Part shown: positions 17,397 through 23,167 of the stretch, piece by piece
Position numbering within the stretch: the first letter of the stretch is position 1
Layout of the letters: every line of letters starts with the position of its first letter
Assembly (NCBI GenBank): GCA_005885555.1
Contig: VAWN01000022.1
Location: 116,131-180,130 of the forward strand
Direction: 5' to 3'
Origin: Actinomycetota bacterium
Lineage (GTDB): Bacteria; Actinomycetota; Actinomycetes; Mycobacteriales; Micromonosporaceae
Length of the DNA: 64,000 nt
The notes under the pieces: model-generated
What the model was told of the DNA's origin: nothing
Databases searched by the model: none
Seen by the model: only the letters and a program-made list of their open reading frames with translations
Made by a program: the position numbers and the translations under genes

Positions 17397-18416
17397 GTGG
17401 CTGTACCCCTCACCCCGCCACCCCTCGCCCCGCTGCGGTCGGCGCGTTCCCTCGCGCTGGCGCTGATCGCCAGCCTCGTGGCCGTCATCGCCGGCCTGGC
17501 GCCGGCCACCAACGGCTACGCCTCGCCCACCGTGCAACAGATCGAGCAGCAGATCGACCAGCTCTGGGCACAGCTCGAACCGTTGATCAACAAGTACGAC
17601 GCGGTGCAGGACCAGCTGAAAGCCAACCAGGCCAGGCAGTCCACGCTGACCCAGCGGTTGGCGCCGTTGCAGATGCAGGTCGACCTCGGCTCGGCCCGGG
17701 TCGGCGCCATGGCGACGCAGCTCTACGAGAGCGGTCCGGCGACCCGGATGGCGCAGCTGCTCGACGCGGGCAGTCCGGAGGCGTTCCTCGACGAGCTGAG
17801 CGCGCTCGACCAGATGGCCCGGCGGCAGCAGAGCACGTTGGCGGCGACGCAGAGCCAGCTCGACGACTACACCAGGCAGAAGCGGCCGCTCGACGCCCTC
17901 GTCGCCCAGGAACAGCAGCAGATCGCCGACCTGGATGCGCAGAAGAAGAACATCCAGGCCCAGCTGGACCAGCTGCAGAAGCTGCGCCAGCAGGCGTACG
18001 GCGGCTCCGGCTCCGCGGGCGGCAACCTCAAGCCGGTACCGTGCCCGCAGGTCTACGTCGGCGGTGCGGCCGGCAAGGCGGTCGCCTACGCCTGCTCGAA
18101 GATCGGTTCGCGGTACGAGTTCGCCCAGGCCGGCCCGACGACGTTCGACTGCTCCGGTCTCACCGAAGCCGCGTGGGGCGCCGCGGGTGCGTCGCTGTAC
18201 CACTTCACCGGTACCCAGCAGAAGGAGACCACACCGGTCAGCGCGGCCAACCTGATGACCGGCGACCTCATCTTCTACGGCAACCCGGCATACCATGTGG
18301 CGATCTACATCGGCAACGGGTGGATGGTGCACGCCCCGAAACCCGGTGATTTCGTGCGGGAAGCACAGATCGGCAGCCCGGGAAGAATCAGCGGTTACGG
18401 TCGGGTCAAACTCTAA
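17397..18416 (+). CDS. Secreted NlpC/P60 endopeptidase with coiled-coil (first paralogue)
   Basis: A secreted peptidoglycan D,L-endopeptidase of the RipA type. The signal peptide covers about residues 1-42 (LALALIASLVAVIAGLAPATNGYA). A long coiled-coil (about 45-205, rich in Gln, Asp and Leu) follows, then an NlpC/P60 domain from ~225. Catalytic cysteine lies in FDCSGLTEA, with a histidine in YHVAIYIG and a polar residue near VHAPKPGD. It has 339 residues. The start is GTG at 17397; AGGGTGA lies upstream. The coiled-coil probably autoinhibits or docks the enzyme, as in homologues (inference). Unlike its neighbour it has no riboswitch in its 67-base leader. Confidence 0.92.
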   Translation: MAVPLTPPPLAPLRSARSLALALIASLVAVIAGLAPATNGYASPTVQQIEQQIDQLWAQLEPLINKYDAVQDQLKANQARQSTLTQRLAPLQMQVDLGSARVGAMATQLYESGPATRMAQLLDAGSPEAFLDELSALDQMARRQQSTLAATQSQLDDYTRQKRPLDALVAQEQQQIADLDAQKKNIQAQLDQLQKLRQQAYGGSGSAGGNLKPVPCPQVYVGGAAGKAVAYACSKIGSRYEFAQAGPTTFDCSGLTEAAWGAAGASLYHFTGTQQKETTPVSAANLMTGDLIFYGNPAYHVAIYIGNGWMVHAPKPGDFVREAQIGSPGRISGYGRVKL

Positions 18417-18557
18417 TCACGTTGGGGCGTAACGGGATGCGACTCGCACAATCCGTCCGGTAGTACTTCCCAACTCAACTTGCGCGCCGCGACCCCGTTT
18501 CCCTACCGTTATGAAGTCGTCCTCCGGACGTCGGTTTCCCCCCCTGGGAAGCCCCGG

Positions 18558-18682
18558 ACACACCGCCGAATCGTCAATACGAGCCGGGGAACCACGTACA
18601 CCAGGTGGGGTGAATCCGCGTCCAGCGGTAGGGGGACTTCCCATCCCGAACCCGTCAGCTAACCCGGTAGGCGGCGAATGTC
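18558..18682 (+). promoter_or_regulatory. Cyclic-di-AMP riboswitch (ydaO/yuaA type)
   Basis: The ~310-base leader before the second NlpC/P60 gene carries the conserved ydaO elements in order: CCGCCGAATC (from 18563), GAGCCGGGGAACC (18581-18593), GGGGTGAATCCGC (18607-18619), GTAGGGGGACTTCCC (18628-18642) and CCCGAACCCGTCAGCTAACC (18646-18665). The closing stem pairs CCGCC (18563-18567) with GGCGG (18670-18674). In actinomycetes this riboswitch controls wall hydrolases and is usually turned off by c-di-AMP (family knowledge). About 45 bases separate it from the start codon. Nothing else was recognised in 18417-18557. Confidence 0.93.
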
Positions 18683-18726
18683 CGGTCGCGCGCAGCGGCC
18701 GGCCTTCGGGGAAGAGGAGTTGCCGC

Positions 18727-19749
18727 GTGACACGCTCAGCGCTGCGAGCGTTCGGGCCCGTTTCGTTGTTCCCCCATCGGCTGCGGTCAATGCTGCTTGC
18801 GGCGGCCATCGTGGTCGGAGTCGTGGCCACCACCGGCATCGCCGGGTACGCCGACCCGAGTCCCGCGCCGGGTCAGGTGGAGGCGCAGATCGACGCCACG
18901 TGGGGCCAGCTCGAACCGCTCATCGAGCAGTACAACGCGGTACACGAGCAGAAGGTCGCGATGGAGGCGAAGGTCGCCGCGCTGCAGGCCCAGATCCAGC
19001 CGCTGCAGATGCAGGTCGACCTCGCGATGAGCCGGGTCGGTGCGATCTCCGCGCAAGCGTACAAGTTCGGTCCTGGTTCCAAGCTCAACGCGCTGCTGCA
19101 GAGCGGCAGCCCGGACCAGTTCCTCAGCCAACTGTCCGACCTCGACGAGATCGCCCGCCAGGAGACCGCGATGGTGGCGGACATCGCGGCGCTGCGCGAC
19201 CGGTACGACCAGCAGAAGAAGCCGCTCGACGAAGCGCTGGCCAAGCTGCAACAGCAGGACGCCGCGCTGGCCGCGCAGAAGCGGCAGATCACCGACCGGA
19301 TCACCCAGCTCAACCAGTTGCGGCTGACCGCATACGGCAGCGGCAACGGTACCGGCAACCTGCGCCCGGTCGCCTGCCCGCAGACCTACGACGGCAGCCT
19401 CGGCGCGCGCGCCGCCAAGTTCGCCTGCAACCAGATCGGCAAGCCGTACGTGTGGGCCGCCGACGGGCCCAGCGCCTACGACTGTTCGGGCCTGACCGAG
19501 GCGTCCTGGCGCTCGGTCGGCATCAGCCTGCCGCACAACGCCTTGGAGCAGAAGCAGGTCACCGTCCCGGTCTCGCTGGGCAACCTGCACGTCGGCGACA
19601 TGGTGTACTACTACCGCGACGTGCACCACGTGGTCATCTACGTGGGCAACAACTGGGTCGTCGCGGCGTCCACGTTCGGGCAGCCGATACAGATGCAGAA
19701 GCTGGACATGACCCGCTACAACTCGGCGGGACGGCCGCACGGGGCCTGA
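18727..19749 (+). CDS. Secreted NlpC/P60 endopeptidase under c-di-AMP riboswitch (second paralogue)
   Basis: A RipA-like secreted wall hydrolase, 340 residues, paralogous to the gene upstream. A signal peptide (about 18-40, MLLAAAIVVGVVATTGIAGYA) precedes a long coiled-coil (about 48-205). The NlpC/P60 domain follows, with catalytic cysteine in YDCSGLTEASW and histidines in VHHVVIYVG. GTG at 18727 follows GAGGAG by about nine bases. The leader holds a cyclic-di-AMP riboswitch, so expression should follow c-di-AMP level, linking wall remodelling to turgor and potassium balance (inference from the riboswitch class). Confidence 0.94.
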   Translation: MTRSALRAFGPVSLFPHRLRSMLLAAAIVVGVVATTGIAGYADPSPAPGQVEAQIDATWGQLEPLIEQYNAVHEQKVAMEAKVAALQAQIQPLQMQVDLAMSRVGAISAQAYKFGPGSKLNALLQSGSPDQFLSQLSDLDEIARQETAMVADIAALRDRYDQQKKPLDEALAKLQQQDAALAAQKRQITDRITQLNQLRLTAYGSGNGTGNLRPVACPQTYDGSLGARAAKFACNQIGKPYVWAADGPSAYDCSGLTEASWRSVGISLPHNALEQKQVTVPVSLGNLHVGDMVYYYRDVHHVVIYVGNNWVVAASTFGQPIQMQKLDMTRYNSAGRPHGA

Positions 19750-19755
19750 GCCGGG

Positions 19756-20382
19756 TCACCCGCCAGCGGCGGCTGCCCGCCGGTCGCGCAGCACTCTGCG
19801 CAGAGCCGGGGGTACCGGTCCGGTGCGCGCCGCAAGCGACGCGATGCGGTCCCGGTGCGCCTGCCGGCGCGACCGGGGCAGCACGATGCGCATCTGCGCG
19901 GCGGCGGCGAGCGAGACCACCGCGGCGGTACGCTCGCCGACCGGCCAGGCGTCGCTCAACGCCGCGTCGATCGCGCCGACGATCCGGTCGCGCACCAGCC
20001 GGTCGAGCACGACAATGCGCTCCGCGGGGACGACACCGAAGATGCGGTACCGGTGCAGCTCGATCCGGCGCGCGGCGACCAGGCCGTCGGCGACCTCCCG
20101 GGTGATCCGGCGGGCGTCCCGGCGGATCCAGTACCGCCAGCGGCGCCCGGGGTCGGCGGCGACCTGGCTCAGCACCCCCGCGAGCACCGGATCCGGTACC
20201 GGCTCCGCGTCCCCGGCCTTCGGCCGGCCGTCCACGTCGATCAGCTGGCCGCCGAGCTGAAGCTCGACGAGCGCGGCCGCGCGCAGGACATAGCCGAGCT
20301 CGCCGCGGCCGGTCAGGCGCTGCCGCCGCGGGTCGACGGCGAGCAGGAACAGCTGAGCGGGCAAGGAGTCGGGCCGCTGCAC
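19756..20382 (-). CDS. GPP34 (GOLPH3-like) family protein, second copy
   Basis: A 208-residue GPP34-family protein. Family features are LPAQLFLLAVDPRRQRL at the N-terminus, LGYVLRAAALVELQLGGQL, PDPVLAGVLSQV and RIFGVVPAERIVVLD near a predicted hairpin loop. It is clearly diverged from the first copy (14258-14953). The start is ATG at 20382. It is convergent with the NlpC/P60 gene and divergent from the STAS gene. Actinomycetes often carry several copies; membrane or lipid binding is the assumed biochemical property but has no support here beyond family membership. Confidence 0.85.
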   Translation of the reverse strand: MQRPDSLPAQLFLLAVDPRRQRLTGRGELGYVLRAAALVELQLGGQLIDVDGRPKAGDAEPVPDPVLAGVLSQVAADPGRRWRYWIRRDARRITREVADGLVAARRIELHRYRIFGVVPAERIVVLDRLVRDRIVGAIDAALSDAWPVGERTAAVVSLAAAAQMRIVLPRSRRQAHRDRIASLAARTGPVPPALRRVLRDRRAAAAGG

Positions 20383-20551
20383 TGATGATCCCTTCTGGTC
20401 TGGTATCGGCTAGAGCGTCGCACCCGTCGTCCGTCAAGGCCACCTGCCGCGGTCACCCGAACGAGTGAGGACGGCGAGCCGCTGCGGATGCCGCGCGCAG
20501 AATCGGCCGGTAGCGTGGGCACCCGACGACGCCAGAAGGGAGACGCAGAAC

Positions 20552-20929
20552 ATGGATGTCGATATCTCGTACCCTGGCGAGGACGCTGCCGTCGTGTCCG
20601 TCCGCGGAGCGCTCGACATCGATACGGCGTCGGAAGTGCGCGCCGCGTTCGACACGCTGAGCGACCGTGCGGTGATCAGGATAGTGGCTGACCTGACCGG
20701 TCTGGAATTCTGTGACTCGATCGGCCTGTCGACCCTGATCGTCGCGCACCGGCGGTGTACCGACGCCGGTGGCTGGGTACGCATCGCCGGGCCGGCGCCG
20801 TTCCTCGTCCGGCTGCTGTCCGTCGTCGGGGTGGCCGAGGCGGTATCCATGTACAAGACCGTCGACGGGGCGGTGCGCGGCGACGCCGACCAGTTGGTAC
20901 CGCCGTACAAGGACGACCTCGCCGCCTGA
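20552..20929 (+). CDS. STAS-domain anti-sigma factor antagonist
   Basis: A single-domain STAS protein (125 residues) of the SpoIIAA/RsbV type. Such proteins bind an anti-sigma kinase when unphosphorylated and thereby release a sigma factor. The phosphorylatable serine region reads EFCDSIGLSTLIVAHRR, with the usual DS(S/I)GL motif at about residues 54-58. The start is ATG at 20552, with AAGGGAGA upstream. No anti-sigma kinase or sigma gene is adjacent, so the partner is elsewhere. Two SpoIIE-type phosphatases encoded at 35.6 and 41.2 kb could act on proteins of this kind (inference). Confidence 0.9.
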   Translation: MDVDISYPGEDAAVVSVRGALDIDTASEVRAAFDTLSDRAVIRIVADLTGLEFCDSIGLSTLIVAHRRCTDAGGWVRIAGPAPFLVRLLSVVGVAEAVSMYKTVDGAVRGDADQLVPPYKDDLAA

Positions 20930-20982
20930 TCACCGTCGCGGTCCAACGATCTCCTCGCCCCCATGCCGTCCATCATCGGCGT

Positions 20983-21014
20983 GGGCCGGACCGGGGGCAT
21001 CCCCGGCCCGGCCC
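20983..21014. terminator. Bidirectional hairpin between convergent genes
   Basis: Arms GGGCCGGACCGGGG (20983-20996) and CCCCGGCCCGGCCC (21001-21014) pair over 14 positions with one mismatch around a GCAT loop. The hairpin lies between the STAS stop (20929) and the stop of the convergent secreted protein (21033). There is no T-run, as is common in actinomycete terminators. Confidence 0.65.
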
Positions 21015-21032
21015 GTGTTCACCGGTCGGGCA

Positions 21033-21581
21033 TCAGAAGCAGTTGAACAGGAACAACTCCCACGCCTGAACCTGGGTGGCGTCGCTGTGGATGACGTCGG
21101 TGGTACGGCCGCCACCGCCGACCGCGGTGAGGAAGTGGCCGTTGACGGTCTGGATGGCGAACCCGTCACCGCCGAACCGGATCACGCTGAACTTCTCCCA
21201 CGACCGCAGCACCGTGGCGTCCGAGTGGATGACGTCGGTGGTACGGCCGCCACCGCCGACGGCCGTCAGGAAGTTCCCGCTGACCGTCTTGATACCGACG
21301 TGAACCCCGTCACCGGCATCGACGAGCGTGAACGTCTCCCACGACCGCGCCACGGTCGCGTCGGTGTGGATGACGTCCGTGGTCCGCCCGCCCCCACCGA
21401 CCGCGGTCAGGAAGTTCCGGGTGTTGAACGTCTGGATGCTGCATGTGGTCGGCGTGGCGAACGTCGCCGCTGCCGAAGCAGGCCGGCTCGGTACCGCCGA
21501 CGCGGGCTGACTCAGCCCGATCACACCGGCGGCGCAGAACACGAGGCCCGCTGCCACGCTGAACGCGCGTCTCAGATTCAT
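21033..21581 (-). CDS. Secreted triple-repeat beta-trefoil (fascin-like) protein
   Basis: A small exported protein of 182 residues. A signal peptide (about 1-30, ending PASA) is followed by three near-identical ~40-residue repeats. Each carries a block of the form FLTAVGGGGRTTDVIH(S/T)DAT followed by a WE(T/K/L)F-like segment. Three such repeats fit a beta-trefoil such as fascin, actin-crosslinking or ricin-type carbohydrate-binding folds. There are cysteines near the first repeat and at the C-terminus (CSIQTF, FNCF) that could close the barrel. The start is ATG at 21581, with AGGGAGAG upstream. The ligand is unknown. Repeat identity is high at DNA level too, suggesting recent duplication or gene conversion. 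Confidence 0.8.
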   Translation of the reverse strand: MNLRRAFSVAAGLVFCAAGVIGLSQPASAVPSRPASAAATFATPTTCSIQTFNTRNFLTAVGGGGRTTDVIHTDATVARSWETFTLVDAGDGVHVGIKTVSGNFLTAVGGGGRTTDVIHSDATVLRSWEKFSVIRFGGDGFAIQTVNGHFLTAVGGGGRTTDVIHSDATQVQAWELFLFNCF

Positions 21582-21803
21582 TGCGTCTCTCCCTACTCAT
21601 GACTGCGGCTCCCACCGCGGGAGCCTTCGCCCGGTACGGCGTTCCGAGACGTTCCAGGCCGGTTCCACTGCGACGCAGGACACGGCGACGGTGGTGCCCG
21701 GTCAGGTGGAGGGAGCGGACGACGGGAGCGCAGCGAGCGGCGGCCGGGACCGGCTGCGGCGGGAGCAACGGTCCGGTCCACCGCGGACGCACGACATGAA
21801 TGG

Positions 21804-22388
21804 TTACTGGTCTGTCGTGGGCCAGGTGCGCCAGTTCTGCCAGGAGCGGCTGGGTGTCGGGCCGCGTTGACCCTGGTAGCGCGAGCCGTACACGGCCGCG
21901 CCGTAGGGGTGCTCGGCGGGCGAGGAGAGCCGGAACATGCACAGCTGCCCGATCTTCATGCCGGGCCACAGGGTGATCGGCAGGTTCGCCACGTTGGACA
22001 GTTCCAGGGTGACGTGGCCGGAGAAGCCGGGGTCGATGAAGCCCGCCGTCGAGTGCGTCAGCAGGCCGAGCCGTCCGAGGCTGGACTTGCCCTCCAGCCG
22101 CCCGGCCAGCTGGTCGCCGAGGGTGATGACCTCAAGGGTCGATGCCAGGACGAACTCACCCGGATGGAGGACGAACGGCTGCCCCTGGGCGACCTCGACG
22201 AGCGAGGTCAGGTCGTCCTGCTGGATCGACGGATCGATGTGCGTGTACAGGTGGTTGTTGAACACCCGGAACCACCGGTCCAGGCGGACGTCGATGCTGG
22301 ACGGCTGGACCAGGGCCGGCTCGAACGGGTCGAGCTGCAGTTGCCCGCCCTTGAGCTCGTCGATCAGGTCGCGGTCGGAGAGCAGCAC
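21804..22388 (-). CDS. dcd: dCTP deaminase
   Basis: Deaminates dCTP to dUTP in pyrimidine nucleotide synthesis; the mycobacterial homologue also has dUTPase activity (family knowledge). It has 194 residues, the normal length. Conserved blocks include [63 protein letters not shown] and [13 protein letters not shown]. The glutamate in STAGFID-adjacent sequence and the serine/arginine in EGKSSLGR form the active site in homologues. The start is ATG at 22388. A perfect LexA box lies 48 bases upstream, in the shared divergent region with the next gene. Confidence 0.96.
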   Translation of the reverse strand: MLLSDRDLIDELKGGQLQLDPFEPALVQPSSIDVRLDRWFRVFNNHLYTHIDPSIQQDDLTSLVEVAQGQPFVLHPGEFVLASTLEVITLGDQLAGRLEGKSSLGRLGLLTHSTAGFIDPGFSGHVTLELSNVANLPITLWPGMKIGQLCMFRLSSPAEHPYGAAVYGSRYQGQRGPTPSRSWQNWRTWPTTDQ

Positions 22389-22435
22389 GAGGTGCAGCGT
22401 ACCGAATGCCCCGGGCGGGTGATCCGCTTCCGATC

Positions 22436-22451
22436 TCGAACATATGTTCGA
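22436..22451. promoter_or_regulatory. LexA-type SOS box
   Basis: TCGAACATATGTTCGA is a perfect 16-bp palindrome that exactly fits the actinobacterial/Gram-positive LexA consensus TCGAAC-N4-GTTCGA. It lies in the 75-base divergent gap, 12 bases before the ATG of the FMN-binding gene at 22464 and 48 bases upstream of the dcd start. It could repress either or both. Confidence 0.85.
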
Positions 22452-22463
22452 TAGAGTTCCGGC

Positions 22464-22955
22464 ATGGCTTCATGGTCCGAGTTCGCCGCTGCCCAACCAA
22501 GGTTGGCGGCCGCCATCCGCGACCTGGTGCACCAGTACGGCCCCGGTCTCGGTTACCTGGCGACGGTGCGCTCGGACGGCGGTCCTCGGGTGCACCCGGT
22601 GTCTCCGGTGATCCGCGACGACGGGCTCTACTGCTTCATCCTCGACTCGCCGAAGCGGCGTGATCTGGAGCGCGACGGGCGCTACGCACTGCACTCGTTT
22701 CCGCCGGAGGACACCGACGACGAGGCCTACCTGTCCGGCCGGGCGCGGCGGGTGACCGATCGCGACACGGTCGCCTCACTCGCCGGGGCGATGCGGGCGG
22801 AGGCGGGGGTGAACTGGCGACTGTACGAGTTCAGTGTCGATGTCGCGATGCTGGCGCGGCGGCGGCCCGGGGAGCACGGGCCGGGCGGGGCGGCGTACGA
22901 GGTGTGGCGCGACGCCGACGGCGATGCACCGGAGGAAGTGGATCGGGTACAGTAG
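22464..22955 (+). CDS. Pyridoxamine 5'-phosphate oxidase-like FMN-binding protein
   Basis: A 163-residue split-barrel flavoprotein-like protein of the PNPOx family. Features are [23 protein letters not shown] near the N-terminus, then [24 protein letters not shown] and YLSGRARRV. Such proteins bind FMN, F420 or heme; the ligand and reaction are not determined here. ATG at 22464 is only 12 bases after a perfect LexA box, so the box probably overlaps the promoter or leader. There is no obvious purine-rich ribosome site, and the transcript may be nearly leaderless. The tRNA-Gly gene follows 8 bases after the stop. Confidence 0.85.
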   Translation: MASWSEFAAAQPRLAAAIRDLVHQYGPGLGYLATVRSDGGPRVHPVSPVIRDDGLYCFILDSPKRRDLERDGRYALHSFPPEDTDDEAYLSGRARRVTDRDTVASLAGAMRAEAGVNWRLYEFSVDVAMLARRRPGEHGPGGAAYEVWRDADGDAPEEVDRVQ

Positions 22956-22963
22956 GGCGGCTC

Positions 22964-23037
22964 GCGGGTGTAGTTCAATGGCAGAACATCAGCTTCCCAA
23001 GCTGACAGTGAGGGTTCGATTCCCTTCACCCGCTCCA
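22964..23037 (+). tRNA. tRNA-Gly (anticodon CCC)
   Basis: Acceptor arms GCGGGTG and CACCCGC pair. The anticodon stem is TCAGC/GCTGA with loop TTCCCAA, so the anticodon is CCC (reads GGG). The T arm is GAGGGTTCGATTCCCTT. The 3' CCA is encoded (23035-23037). The gene is 74 bases with CCA. Confidence 0.96.
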
Positions 23038-23118
23038 ACGTCCCGGCAGTTCGCATGAGATCCCGCTGAGCTCGGGTGTCTGTTTATCTGTTCCGGCTCC
23101 TGCCATGCAGCACACCGC

Positions 23119-23150
23119 CCCGAGGGGCCCGCGCGGACGGGCCCCTCGGG
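23119..23150. terminator. Strong hairpin between tRNA-Gly and the metallopeptidase gene
   Basis: Arms CCCGAGGGGCCCG (23119-23131) and CGGGCCCCTCGGG (23138-23150) form a perfect 13-bp stem with a 6-base loop. It lies between the tRNA and the 3' end of the convergent gene at 23168, and is followed by ATTC on the plus strand. It can serve as terminator for both directions. Confidence 0.85.
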
Positions 23151-23167
23151 ATTCGGTGCGGTTCCGG

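Noticed and set aside
21607..21625. GGCTCCC-ACCGC-GGGAGCC hairpin considered as the dcd terminator
   Set aside because: It is ~180 bases beyond the dcd stop and close to the next gene start, and has no T-run; its role is unclear.
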